The notes under the pieces are model-generated. The model saw only the letters and a program-made list of their open reading frames with translations. It did not search any database and had not been told where the DNA came from. From Clostridia bacterium (GTDB lineage: Bacteria > Bacillota > Clostridia > Oscillospirales > Acutalibacteraceae), in contig JAFTWW010000047.1 of the NCBI GenBank assembly GCA_017465085.1, positions 1 through 46,420 of the forward strand: a stretch of DNA of 46,420 nt, read 5' to 3'. The position numbers and the translations under genes were made by a program. This document shows, in pieces, positions 16,454-24,545 of this stretch. Within the stretch, counting starts at the first letter, position 1; each line of letters begins with the position of its first letter.

Positions 16454-17137
16454 ATGTATAATTTTGTATTAAATGTGCTTAAAAGTATTGATGCACAGTT
16501 TCTGATTCAGGTGCTCATACGATGTTTCTTAGCCGTTGTTGCAGGAGCGCTTATAGGCAGTGAACGCGCCCGCCACGGTCGAGCCGCGGGTATGAGGACT
16601 CACATTTTAGTCTGCCTCGGCGCCGCGCTTACCGCTATGATAGGCCTGTATCTCGAAAAGTATTTTGGAAGCACGGGTGACCTTACGAGAATTTCCGCTC
16701 AGGTGGTATCGGGCATAGGCTTTTTGGGTGCAGGAATGATTATTCTTAAAAGCAACAATGTTATAACAGGCCTTACCACCGCTGCAGGAGTATGGACTAC
16801 GGGTATAATCGGTATTGCCTTAGGCTACGGCTTCTATGCGGGGGCGATTATCGCTACCGTCCTTTTCTTAGGCGCAATAATTCTATTTGCCAAGTTTGAA
16901 AGGCGTAAGAAATCCGCCGAGGTTATCTACGTCGAGATAGATGATATGTACAAGGTAAACGAAATTATCGGTGTAATCGGCGAGATGTTGGGTACTGATT
17001 TCAGTTATCATATAACCGCTCCCAAAAGTAATTTTGCGGGCAATATAGGTGTTAGCATCGTTATTGAAAAGAGGCTTGAATTTGATGTTCTGGGCCTTTG
17101 CGAAATAGAGCACGTTGTATTTGTTGAGGAAGAATAA
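16454..17137 (+). CDS. MgtC/SapB family membrane protein
   Basis: 227-residue membrane protein. The ATG at 16454 follows GAAAGGA; a TTG 18 nt earlier is in frame but lacks a site. The signature of the family is clear: RCFLAVVAGALIGSERARHGRAAGMRTH (quoted across two pieces) followed by VCLGAALTAMIGLY, then GIGFLGAGMIILKSNNVITGLTTAAGVW in the third and fourth helices. The C terminus (about 155-227) is a soluble ACT-like domain. MgtC proteins affect magnesium homeostasis, pH or ATP synthase function in several bacteria; the role here is not shown. It stands alone between two terminators. Confidence 0.88.
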   Translation: MYNFVLNVLKSIDAQFLIQVLIRCFLAVVAGALIGSERARHGRAAGMRTHILVCLGAALTAMIGLYLEKYFGSTGDLTRISAQVVSGIGFLGAGMIILKSNNVITGLTTAAGVWTTGIIGIALGYGFYAGAIIATVLFLGAIILFAKFERRKKSAEVIYVEIDDMYKVNEIIGVIGEMLGTDFSYHITAPKSNFAGNIGVSIVIEKRLEFDVLGLCEIEHVVFVEEE

Positions 17138-17156
17138 TAAAATATTTATCCGAATA

Positions 17157-17190
17157 AAAAAGACAGATGGCTTAAAACCATCTGTCTTTT
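17157..17190. terminator. bidirectional terminator between mgtC-like and AraC genes
   Basis: Stem AGACAGATGG/CCATCTGTCT with a 7-nt loop, A run upstream and T run downstream. It serves the converging genes. Confidence 0.88.
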
Positions 17191-17205
17191 TATCTTTTTG
17201 ATAAA

Positions 17206-18024
17206 TTATTCTTCTTTAGAGTACTTTTTTGGTGAAATTCCGTAGGTTCTTTTGAAAACGGTGGCAAAGTAGTTGCTATCGTTAAAACCGCATTTTGTGG
17301 CAACCTCTGTAATTGAATGCCCCGCTACCTTTAGAAGCTTTTTTGCCCTGGCCATTCTCAGCGCGGTTATATATTCGTTAACGCCGAGTCCCGTGTATTG
17401 CTTGAAGGTTTTGGAGAAATACGAAGGGCTCATAGCAAATCTTCGAGAGAGTTCACCTAAGGATAGATTTTCGCCGATATTGGCAGAAATATATTTTGCC
17501 GCGTTCTGTATAACCAAGGGTGTGCCGCTAAGTTCTCTGCCACTTTCAAAATTATCCTCGCGGTTTATGATAATAAGCAGTTCCCCTAAAAGATTGCGGC
17601 ACATATCCATATAGTGCTCCTCCTTGTTTTTATATTCAAGGTAGAGTCTCCGTACTATCTTTTCAACCTTTTTTTGCCGCTCGGAAGAGAGAACAAAGTG
17701 CTTCCTTTCGGCACAGCTTTTAGTAAGCGCTTTATAAGCTGAGCCTAAAAGCGCATCATTATAAGAAATAAGTATTCTCTCTGATGCCGTGCCCTCGGGG
17801 TAGGAGGTGGTGTGGATATAGTTCTTTTTAATCATAAGAACATCACCGCTGTTGGCATTGAAAATTTCATCCTTAATAAAATACTTAACCCTGCCCGATA
17901 TCAAGAAATAAATTTCGTGGCAGGTGTGGGTGTGCTCCGAGAAGGTGGAATTTCCTGGGTTGCGGTCTAAGGTAACATCAATAAACCCTTCCTTTGAATT
18001 TTGTTCCTGTATTTTTTGCGGCAT
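17206..18024 (-). CDS. AraC family transcriptional regulator of the galacturonate operon
   Basis: 272-residue regulator. The ATG at 18024 is chosen because AGAGGTG lies 5 nt upstream; the longer reading has no such site. The N-terminal cupin part includes FSEHTHTCHEIYFLISGRVKY with histidines typical of the sugar pocket. The C-terminal double helix-turn-helix includes LSLGELSRRFAMSPSYFSKTFKQ and ITEVATKCGFNDSNYFATVFKR, ending GISPKKYSK. It is divergent from the GH4-uxaB-uxaA operon (164 bp between starts) and is most likely its uronate-responsive activator. The shared region has two CAAAATTTT copies 30 bp apart (18084, 18114) that could be its sites. Confidence 0.88.
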   Translation of the reverse strand: MPQKIQEQNSKEGFIDVTLDRNPGNSTFSEHTHTCHEIYFLISGRVKYFIKDEIFNANSGDVLMIKKNYIHTTSYPEGTASERILISYNDALLGSAYKALTKSCAERKHFVLSSERQKKVEKIVRRLYLEYKNKEEHYMDMCRNLLGELLIIINREDNFESGRELSGTPLVIQNAAKYISANIGENLSLGELSRRFAMSPSYFSKTFKQYTGLGVNEYITALRMARAKKLLKVAGHSITEVATKCGFNDSNYFATVFKRTYGISPKKYSKEE

Positions 18025-18188
18025 AAAATCACCTCTTTGGTATTGCTTTCTTTCATTGTATATTGCAAATTTCTGCAAGTCAACAAAATTTTAATGTTTT
18101 TCGCTAAAAACAGCAAAATTTTCATAGCATTTATTAAAAAGTAGCTATATAATTGAGCTATAAACAAATTCCGAAAGGGAGTAGTATT

Positions 18189-19601
18189 ATGAAACATTTT
18201 GGTAACAGAGTAGAAGATTTGAAAATTGCTTATATAGGCGGCGGCTCACGCGGTTGGGCCTGGGGCCTTATGAGCGACCTTGCGGCTGCTGATGATATCA
18301 GCGGCGACGTTTATCTTTACGATATCGATATGAAGGCTGCCGAGGATAATGTTATAATCGGCAATAAGTTTAATGATTTAGTGGATGCTAAATCAAAATG
18401 GAACTATAAGGCGGTTGATAACATAAAGGATGCTCTTTTGGGTGCGGATTTTGTTGTTATATCCATCCTTCCAGGTACCTTTGATGAAATGGAATCGGAT
18501 GTTCACGCTCCCGAGAAATACGGTATTTATCAGTCGGTAGGTGATACCAGCGGCCCTGGAGGAATCGTAAGGGCGCTCCGCACATTACCTATGTATGAAG
18601 GCTTCGCCCTTGCTATTAAGGAGTATTGTCCTCAGGCGTGGGTTATTAACTATACCAATCCTATGACCCTTTGCGTTGCTCAGCTTTATAAAACCTTCCC
18701 CGAAATTAAGGCATTTGGCTGTTGCCATGAGGTGTTTGGCACAATGGCAGTTCTTATGAAGATGCTAAAGGAAGAATACGGCAAGGAGGATGTTAAGAGG
18801 GCCGATGTTAAGGTAAACGTTGTGGGTGTTAACCACTTTACCTGGCTTACCAAGGCGCAGTATAAGAATATGGATCTTTTCCCTGCATACAGAAAGTATT
18901 GCGAAAAGTATGCCGAAATAGGCACCAAAGACCAAGCAGATAAAAACTGGATGAATAACTCCTTTGTTTCAAACGATAGGGTTAAGATGGATCTTTTCTT
19001 GAAAACGGGTGTTATCGCCGCCGCAGGCGACCGCCACTTAGCCGAGTTCTGCCCGGGTAAATGGTATCTTGAAAGTCCTGAGCGTGTTAAGGAAATGGGC
19101 TTCGGTCTTACTACTGTAGAATGGCGTAAGAACGATCTTAAGGATAGGCTTAAGAAAAGCGCCGATAGGGTAAGCGGCGCCGAGGAAATCAAAATCCGTG
19201 GCACAGGCGAAGAAGGCGTTTTGCAGATAAGAGCTCTCTTGGGACTTCACAGCTTTGTTACCAACGTAAATATCCCCAACCGTGGCCAAATTCCCAATCT
19301 GCCTTTAGGCGCCATAGTTGAAACCAACGCCTATTTCTGCGCCGATAGTGTTCAGCCCGTTATGGCAGGTAATGTTCCCGAGCCCGTAAATCAGTTGGTT
19401 GCAAAAATCTGTAATGAGCAGGAAACCGTATTAAAGGCAGTAAACGACCGCGATTTAGATTTGGCCTTTGTAGCCTTTAGCGGTGATCCCCTTACCACCT
19501 GCTCACTTGATGATGCTAAAAAGCTCTTTAAGGAGATGCTTATAAACACTAGGGAATACCTTACTATGTATGACCTTGATAGCTTTATTAAGGAGAATTA
19601 A
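18189..19601 (+). CDS. GH4 family glycosidase, alpha-galacturonidase-like
   Basis: 470-residue NAD- and metal-dependent glycosidase. The ATG at 18189 follows GAAAGGGAG. GH4 enzymes hydrolyse by oxidation at C3 and elimination. The NAD site is IAYIGGGSRGW near the N terminus. NYTNP (154-158), the metal-binding Cys/His region CCHEVFG (178-184) and VGVNHFTWL with H216 are all in place. The CCHEVFG form resembles alpha-galacturonidase/alpha-glucuronidase members rather than alpha-glucosidase or alpha-galactosidase ones. It is followed 2 bp later by tagaturonate reductase, which supports release of galacturonate from pectic oligomers. Substrate assignment rests on context. It has no signal peptide, so it acts on imported oligosaccharides. 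Confidence 0.87.
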   Translation: MKHFGNRVEDLKIAYIGGGSRGWAWGLMSDLAAADDISGDVYLYDIDMKAAEDNVIIGNKFNDLVDAKSKWNYKAVDNIKDALLGADFVVISILPGTFDEMESDVHAPEKYGIYQSVGDTSGPGGIVRALRTLPMYEGFALAIKEYCPQAWVINYTNPMTLCVAQLYKTFPEIKAFGCCHEVFGTMAVLMKMLKEEYGKEDVKRADVKVNVVGVNHFTWLTKAQYKNMDLFPAYRKYCEKYAEIGTKDQADKNWMNNSFVSNDRVKMDLFLKTGVIAAAGDRHLAEFCPGKWYLESPERVKEMGFGLTTVEWRKNDLKDRLKKSADRVSGAEEIKIRGTGEEGVLQIRALLGLHSFVTNVNIPNRGQIPNLPLGAIVETNAYFCADSVQPVMAGNVPEPVNQLVAKICNEQETVLKAVNDRDLDLAFVAFSGDPLTTCSLDDAKKLFKEMLINTREYLTMYDLDSFIKEN

Positions 19602-19603
19602 AT

Positions 19604-20884
19604 ATGCCTCTTACCGATAAGATTATTCAGTTCGGCGAAGGCGGATTTCTTCGCGGCTTTGCCGATTGGATGGTTAAGATATTAAATGAAGAAGCGGATT
19701 TTAATGCCGCCGTAACCGTTGTTCAGCCCATAAAACAGGGTATGTGCGAAACCCTTTCAAAGCAAAACTGCAATTATACCCATATTATGCGAGGCCTTCG
19801 CGGCGGAGAAGCGGTGATTGAGCAAAAATATATTGATGTTATCTCACGCTGTGTTGAGCCCTATAAGGATTTTGAGGGCTATTTATCCCTTGCCGAAAAC
19901 AAGGATTTCCGCTTTGTTATCTCCAATACCACCGAATCGGGTATCGCCTTTAACGGCGAAGATAAACCCGAAAACGCTCCCGAAATAACCTTTCCCGCAA
20001 AGGTAACATTGCTTCTTAAAAGGAGATTTGATTTAGGGCTTAAGGGCTTTATCTTCCTTCCTTGTGAGCTTATTGAGAAAAACGGTGAAACCCTTAAAAA
20101 ATATATTCTTGATTATGCAAGGATCTGGAGCTTAGGCGATGATTTTATATCCTTCGTGGAAAATGATAACATTTTCTGCAACACTTTGGTTGACCGCATT
20201 GTTACAGGCTACCCCAAGGATGAAGATTTGGAGCTTAAAGGGCAGGATAATATGCTCAACACAAGCGAGCTGTTTCACCTTTGGGTTATCGAAGGGCCTG
20301 ATAGCATAAAGAAAGAAATCCCCTTTGATAAAACCAACCTTAATGTTATCTTTACAGATAATCTGGATATCTACAGAACGAGAAAGGTACGCATCTTAAA
20401 CGGCGCCCATACCTCAATGATTCCCTATGCCATGCTTTGCGGCATTGAAACCGTGAAGGATTGTATGGATAATAAGGAGATGTACGCCTTTTTAGAGAGG
20501 TGTGTGTTCGAAGAAATTATCCCCACCCTCGATATGCCCGAGAATGAGCTTAAGGGCTATGCTAATGAGGTGTTTGAGCGTTTCAAAAATCCCTTTATCA
20601 AGCACCTTTGCGCCTCTATATCCTTAAATAGCGTAAGCAAGTTTAAGGTAAGGGTGTTGCCCTCGCTTTTAGAGTATGTTAAGCGCTTTGGTAAAACCCC
20701 ACATAATCTTGTTTTCTCCCTTGCCAAGCTTATTGAGTTCTATAAAAGGGGTACACCCACCGATGAAGAGGCAATAATAAGCTTTATGAGGGAAAAGAGT
20801 GTTAAGGAAATCCTTTCCAATAAGGATTTCTGGGGCGAGGATATTTCCTTCCTGCTTTGCGAGGTAGAAAAATATGTTGATTAA
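19604..20884 (+). CDS. uxaB: tagaturonate reductase (altronate oxidoreductase)
   Basis: 426-residue mannitol dehydrogenase-type enzyme that reduces tagaturonate to altronate with NADH. The ATG follows AAGGAGAA. It has the N-terminal IIQFGEGGFLRGFADWM signature, ISNTTESGIAF, the domain-joining FIFLPCELIEKNG segment and FCNTLVDRIVTGYP. KVRILNGAHTSMIPYA holds the catalytic lysine region (K-x5-H type) of the superfamily. Length is slightly below the ~480 residues of the E. coli enzyme. It lies between the GH4 gene and altronate dehydratase and overlaps the latter by 11 bp, giving two consecutive steps of galacturonate catabolism. Confidence 0.92.
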   Translation: MPLTDKIIQFGEGGFLRGFADWMVKILNEEADFNAAVTVVQPIKQGMCETLSKQNCNYTHIMRGLRGGEAVIEQKYIDVISRCVEPYKDFEGYLSLAENKDFRFVISNTTESGIAFNGEDKPENAPEITFPAKVTLLLKRRFDLGLKGFIFLPCELIEKNGETLKKYILDYARIWSLGDDFISFVENDNIFCNTLVDRIVTGYPKDEDLELKGQDNMLNTSELFHLWVIEGPDSIKKEIPFDKTNLNVIFTDNLDIYRTRKVRILNGAHTSMIPYAMLCGIETVKDCMDNKEMYAFLERCVFEEIIPTLDMPENELKGYANEVFERFKNPFIKHLCASISLNSVSKFKVRVLPSLLEYVKRFGKTPHNLVFSLAKLIEFYKRGTPTDEEAIISFMREKSVKEILSNKDFWGEDISFLLCEVEKYVD

Positions 20885-22253
20885 CAGCCTTGATAATGTT
20901 GATATAAACCTTGAAAACGGCCATAAATACGCCGTAAGGGATATCAAAAAGGGTGAAGATATTATTAAGTACGGCTACCCCATAGGCCACGCCACCTGTG
21001 ATATTAAGGCAGGGGAGCATATCCATAGCCATAACCTTAAAACCAATCTTTCGGATATTGAGGATTATACATATAACTATAAGGATTACGGCCTGAAGCC
21101 CATAAAAAGCGATAAAACCTTTATGGGCTATGTGAGAGATAACGGTGAGGTGGGTATCCGTAATGAAATATGGATTATAAATACCGTGGGCTGTGTAAAT
21201 AAGGTGGCAGAAAAGCTTGCTCACCTTACGGGAGCCGTGTGCTTTCCCCATCCCTTCGGATGCTCTCAGCTCGGTGATGACCACAAGACCACTCAGCTCA
21301 TCTTAAAGGGGCTTGTAAATCACCCCAACGCCGCAGGTGTATTGGTTTTAGGCCTTGGCTGTGAAAATAATAATATAAACGCCTTCAAAGAGGTTTTAGG
21401 TGAGTATAATCCCGAGCGGGTAAAGTTCCTTAACTGTCAGGATTTCGAGGATGAAATTGCCGAGGGCGTAAAAATTATAAATGCCCTTAAAGAGTATGCA
21501 GATAAATTCAAAAGAGAGCCGATTAGCATTTCAAGGCTGAAAATCGGTCTTAAATGTGGTGGCAGCGATGGGTATAGCGGTATTACCGCCAATGCCCTTG
21601 TAGGTAGCCTTACCGATAGGCTTACCTGTATGGGTAGTGCCTGCGTATTAACCGAGGTGCCCGAGATGTTCGGCGCCGAGCATCTTCTTATGGAACGGTG
21701 CGAAAATGAGGAAGTATTCCAAAAAACCGTGAGTCTTATAAATGATTATAAGAAATATTTTATAGCCCACGGTCAACCCGTGTATGAAAATCCCTCCCCT
21801 GGAAATAAGGAGGGCGGCATCACAACATTAGAAGAAAAATCTTTAGGCTGTGTCCAAAAAGGCGGCAAGGCTAAGGTAGTGGATGTTCTCGATTACGGCG
21901 ATACGGTTAAAAAAAGTGGACTTTCTCTTCTGAACGGACCTGGTAACGATATTGTGGCGGTAACAAATCTTTCTGCCGCAGGAGTTCATTTAATACTCTT
22001 CACAACGGGTAGGGGAACACCTCTCGGTAGCGCAACACCTACCGTTAAGATATCAACTAACAGGCACCTTGCCGATAAGAAGAAAAATTGGATAGACTTC
22101 GATTCCTCTCCGCTTTTAAAGGGTGAGAGTATGGAAGCCCTTACAGATAGGCTTATAGATTATGTTTGTATGGTTGCCTCAGGTGAGGAAACCAAAAATG
22201 AAATCGGCGGCTTCAGAGAAATATCTATATTCAAAGACGGTGTAACACTATAA
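20874..22253 (+). CDS. uxaA: altronate dehydratase
   Basis: 459-residue iron-dependent dehydratase converting altronate to 2-keto-3-deoxygluconate. It has an N-terminal SAF-like part (VRDIKKGEDIIKYGYPIGHA, about 20-60), then the main domain with FMGYVRDNGEVGIRNE, CFPHPFGCSQLGDD, VLGLGCENN, LKCGGSDGYSGITAN, EVPEMFGAEHLL and LFTTGRGTPLG. The conserved cysteines and histidines are likely metal or cluster ligands. Length is a little short of the ~495 usual for E. coli UxaA. The start overlaps uxaB. Uronate isomerase, KDG kinase and KDPG aldolase are not in the window and must lie elsewhere if the pathway is complete. Confidence 0.93.
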   Translation: MLINSLDNVDINLENGHKYAVRDIKKGEDIIKYGYPIGHATCDIKAGEHIHSHNLKTNLSDIEDYTYNYKDYGLKPIKSDKTFMGYVRDNGEVGIRNEIWIINTVGCVNKVAEKLAHLTGAVCFPHPFGCSQLGDDHKTTQLILKGLVNHPNAAGVLVLGLGCENNNINAFKEVLGEYNPERVKFLNCQDFEDEIAEGVKIINALKEYADKFKREPISISRLKIGLKCGGSDGYSGITANALVGSLTDRLTCMGSACVLTEVPEMFGAEHLLMERCENEEVFQKTVSLINDYKKYFIAHGQPVYENPSPGNKEGGITTLEEKSLGCVQKGGKAKVVDVLDYGDTVKKSGLSLLNGPGNDIVAVTNLSAAGVHLILFTTGRGTPLGSATPTVKISTNRHLADKKKNWIDFDSSPLLKGESMEALTDRLIDYVCMVASGEETKNEIGGFREISIFKDGVTL

Positions 22254-22257
22254 AAAT

Positions 22258-22289
22258 AACGCCCTGCATTTGCAGGGCGTTAATCTTTT
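22258..22289. terminator. bidirectional terminator between uxaA and the coiled-coil gene
   Basis: Perfect 10-bp stem AACGCCCTGC/GCAGGGCGTT with an ATTT loop. It lies between converging genes. The T tract is interrupted on the plus side and better on the minus side. Confidence 0.82.
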
Positions 22290-22294
22290 ATATC

Positions 22295-22753
22295 TTATTT
22301 GTTAGCAGTGGGAACCTGCTGGCGAAGGGAAGCGCGGGTCTTGCGAACCTCTGCAAGATTAGCGGTAAGGCCTTCATCTGCACGGCACATAATATCATCA
22401 ACAAAATCCTGAGCAGCCTTTCTCATCTCACGGCTCTTAGCTTGAGCGTTGGCGATAATTTCGGCAGCCTTCTCCTGAGAAAGCTTAACTATTTCTTCCT
22501 GAGCTACCATAGCCTTTGCACGCTCTTCGGCAGCGCGGATGATTCCGTCAGCCTCGTGCTTAGCGGTGGTGATGATGTCAGCGCGGTCGGCAACAATGCC
22601 GCGTGCCTGCTTGATCTCACTGGGTATGTTAAGACGGATATCGTCAACCACAGCGCGAAGCTTTTCAACATCTACAACTGTTCTCTTTCCGGGAATTTTG
22701 ATGCCGCTGTCAAGCACCTCATCAAATTGCTCTAATAATTCATCAAGTGTCAT
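22295..22753 (-). CDS. coiled-coil protein of unknown function (152 aa)
   Basis: Not assigned to a named family. Sequence is mostly charged helix. Residues 1-45 start MTLDELLEQFDEVLDSG; the region about 48-140 is rich in Ala, Glu, Lys and Arg with heptad character (AKHEADGIIRAAEERAKAM, EKAAEIIANAQAKSREM). This resembles DivIVA-like proteins or the stalk of ATP synthase subunit b, without a membrane helix. It is probably a cytoplasmic coiled coil, perhaps linked to the envelope. It is last in the rsmD-coaD transcription unit, 34 bp after coaD, an arrangement that may be conserved in related Clostridia. Confidence 0.7.
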   Translation of the reverse strand: MTLDELLEQFDEVLDSGIKIPGKRTVVDVEKLRAVVDDIRLNIPSEIKQARGIVADRADIITTAKHEADGIIRAAEERAKAMVAQEEIVKLSQEKAAEIIANAQAKSREMRKAAQDFVDDIMCRADEGLTANLAEVRKTRASLRQQVPTANK

Positions 22754-22787
22754 TTCAATTCATCCTCCGTTTTATATTACATCTTAT

Positions 22788-23285
22788 TTAATCGCGGGTT
22801 TCTGATGATAAGCGTTTTACTATATCATCGTGGATAGCAGGGGGAACAAAGCTTGTTATATCTCCGCCCATACTTGCTATCTGCCTTACCATACTTGAGC
22901 TTAAATACATATTTTCAGCCCTTGTGGTGAGGAATAGGGTTTCAACCTGAGGGTTGAGTTTTTTATTGGTAAGCGCCATCTGAAATTCATATTCAAAATC
23001 AGACATTGCGCGTAAACCCTTGATAATTGCGCAGGCATTTTTGTTCTGTGCATACTCTGCTAAAAGACCGTTATAGATATCAACCTCAACATTGGGTAGA
23101 TCGGCAACGGTTTTCTTTATCATAGCAAGGCGTTCTTCCTTTGTAAAGGAGCCTTCCTTAGAAGCGTTGGTCATAACAACTACTATGATTTTATCAAACA
23201 TAGCGGCGGCACGGGTGATAATATCAAGATGGCCAAGTGTTATGGGGTCAAAACTACCGGGGCAAATTGCTATTTTCTCACTCAT
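22788..23285 (-). CDS. coaD: phosphopantetheine adenylyltransferase
   Basis: 165-residue enzyme of coenzyme A synthesis, transferring AMP from ATP to 4'-phosphopantetheine. Length is normal. The nucleotidyl-transferase motif PGSFDPITLGH (residues 9-19) is intact, with H19 as the key histidine. The central GLRAMSDFEYEFQMALTN and C-terminal YLSSSMVRQIAS motifs are also present, the latter being the ISSTxVR site. It overlaps the end of rsmD by 4 bp, the usual rsmD-coaD order in Bacillota. Confidence 0.96.
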   Translation of the reverse strand: MSEKIAICPGSFDPITLGHLDIITRAAAMFDKIIVVVMTNASKEGSFTKEERLAMIKKTVADLPNVEVDIYNGLLAEYAQNKNACAIIKGLRAMSDFEYEFQMALTNKKLNPQVETLFLTTRAENMYLSSSMVRQIASMGGDITSFVPPAIHDDIVKRLSSETRD

Positions 23286-23833
23286 TCATCATTACCTCCC
23301 TTTTTATACACAGTAACGATGATGTTGCCAAACCTATAATTTTTAGTAACCTCAAATCCGCTGACTGAAGAGGGCAGGGTAATATAGGTAGGGTGTTCGC
23401 AAATGATTATGCCGTAGCTGCTCATAAGCTCTGCTACGAGTGGCAGGGCCTTTTCAAGAAGCCCTGCTCTGTAGGGCGGGTCTAAAAAGGCGATATCAAA
23501 GGTATCGTTACATCTTGCAAGAAAGGTTTCATAATCGCTTCTTACAGCAGTAGCCCTACATTCAAGATTGGTGGCAGTAAGATTTTTCTTAACAACATTA
23601 AGTGAAATATCCGAAACATCAACAAAAACTGCGCTATCGGCTCCGCGGCTTAAAGCCTCAATTCCTAGCTGACCGCAGCCTGCAAACAAATCAAGAACTC
23701 TTCTGCCTTCAATATCAAACTGAATGGCGCTGAATATAGCCTCCTTGATTTTTTCGGGGGTGGGCCTTACTATATCGTTGCCGGGCACCGTTTCAAGCCT
23801 TCTGCCTCGAGCCGTACCTGTAATAACTCGCAT
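23282..23833 (-). CDS. rsmD: 16S rRNA (guanine966-N2)-methyltransferase
   Basis: 183-residue SAM-dependent methyltransferase of the small ribosomal subunit RNA. The start MRVITGTARGRRL at 23833 is favoured by GGAGAG a few bases upstream; an in-frame ATG 12 bp earlier is possible. Motifs: VRPTPEKIKEAIF, the SAM-binding VLDLFAGCGQLGIEALSRGA and the catalytic DPPY in FLDPPYRAGLLEKAL. It is first in a minus-strand operon with coaD and the coiled-coil gene, with a clear promoter upstream at 23866-23895. Confidence 0.95.
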   Translation of the reverse strand: MRVITGTARGRRLETVPGNDIVRPTPEKIKEAIFSAIQFDIEGRRVLDLFAGCGQLGIEALSRGADSAVFVDVSDISLNVVKKNLTATNLECRATAVRSDYETFLARCNDTFDIAFLDPPYRAGLLEKALPLVAELMSSYGIIICEHPTYITLPSSVSGFEVTKNYRFGNIIVTVYKKGGNDE

Positions 23834-23865
23834 GAAACTCTCCATAGTACATAATTATTTATCTT

Positions 23866-23895
23866 ATTATCCCACTAAATAGGTGCTTTTGTCAA
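23866..23895 (-). promoter_or_regulatory. sigma-A promoter of rsmD-coaD
   Basis: Minus strand: TTGACA (23895-23890), an 18-bp spacer and GATAAT (23871-23866), about 33 bp before the rsmD start. Confidence 0.65.
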
Positions 23896-23967
23896 TACCT
23901 AATTTACATAGTAACAAAGTTAAAAGAAAAAAATTCGAAAAATATGGGGTAAAAAGAAAAATAATGC

Positions 23968-23996
23968 TTGATTTTTCAAACGGTTTGTGATATCAT
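23968..23996 (+). promoter_or_regulatory. sigma-A promoter of rplS
   Basis: TTGATT (23968-23973), a 17-bp spacer and TATCAT (23991-23996). About 125 nt of leader separate it from the rplS start, room for a regulatory RNA. Confidence 0.6.
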
Positions 23997-23999
23997 ATT

Positions 24000-24126
24000 T
24001 GAGCATATTTGATTACACCTTTTCCCAAAGGTGGTTTTTATGCCGAAAATAATCGACATTGAAGCGGGCGGTCCTCTGTAAAATTTATTGCATGAACGTC
24101 TGAAAAAGTCAGGGAGGAAAATTTTA
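24000..24126 (+). promoter_or_regulatory. rplS leader, candidate L19 autoregulatory RNA
   Basis: The 5' leader contains GGCGGTCCTCTG (24067-24078) and TTGCATGAACGTC (24088-24100), segments that I associate from memory with the Rfam L19 leader. That match is not verified. A short reading frame overlaps the first segment. If correct, excess L19 would bind the leader and limit its own synthesis. Confidence 0.45.
24040..24081 (+). CDS. possible 13-codon leader peptide upstream of rplS
   Basis: ATG...TAA reading MPKIIDIEAGGPL, with AAAGGTGG 5 nt upstream of the ATG. It overlaps the conserved-looking GGCGGTCCTCTG segment, so the apparent codons may only reflect RNA structure. No family is known to me. 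Included because the ribosome binding site is good. Confidence 0.3.
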   Translation: MPKIIDIEAGGPL

Positions 24127-24468
24127 ATGGATGCAGTAAAAGAGTTGACCAAAGATATGCTCAAGGCTGATGCCCCCGAGATAATCATCGGTAGCACAGT
24201 TAAGGTGCATGTTAGAATCAAGGAAGGCGATAAGGAGAGAATCCAGGTATTCGAGGGTACTGTTATTGCTAAGAACAATAGCGGCATTTCCGAAACCTTT
24301 ACCGTACGCCGTCTTTCCTACGGTGTAGGTGTTGAGCGTGTATTCCCCGTTCATTCACCCATCGTTGCTAAGGTTGAGCTTGTAAGAAAAGGTAAAGTTC
24401 GCAGAGCTAAGCTTTATTATCTCCGTGATAGAGTTGGTAAGGCTGCAAAGGTTAAGGAACTCATCTAA
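24127..24468 (+). CDS. rplS: 50S ribosomal protein L19
   Basis: 113-residue ribosomal protein at the interface of the two subunits. The ATG at 24127 follows AGGGAGG at 7 nt; an earlier in-frame ATG at 24088 lies inside the leader. Typical segments: [52 protein letters not shown], and the basic tail [21 protein letters not shown]. It heads the rplS-lepB-rbgA-rnhB-yraN cluster, common in Bacillota. Confidence 0.97.
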   Translation: MDAVKELTKDMLKADAPEIIIGSTVKVHVRIKEGDKERIQVFEGTVIAKNNSGISETFTVRRLSYGVGVERVFPVHSPIVAKVELVRKGKVRRAKLYYLRDRVGKAAKVKELI

Positions 24469-24496
24469 TCTTATCTGATCAAAAAACTGTACGAAA

Positions 24497-24537
24497 GGGG
24501 GACGGGGTGTAAAGCCTTCCCCCCATTTTCTTTTTTT
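24497..24537 (+). terminator. probable terminator or attenuator between rplS and lepB
   Basis: GGGGGA (24497-24502) can pair with TCCCCC (24518-24523), followed by ATTTTCTTTTTTT. The short stem and imperfect interior suggest partial termination, letting some transcripts continue into lepB. Confidence 0.55.
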
Positions 24538-24545
24538 GAAAAGAG

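Noticed and set aside
18084-18122. Operator for the galacturonate AraC regulator (two CAAAATTTT copies)
   Set aside because: The repeats are AT-rich and short enough to arise by chance; mentioned only within the regulator entry.
22295-22753. ATP synthase subunit b
   Set aside because: The coiled coil resembles the b-subunit stalk, but there is no membrane helix and no atp genes nearby.
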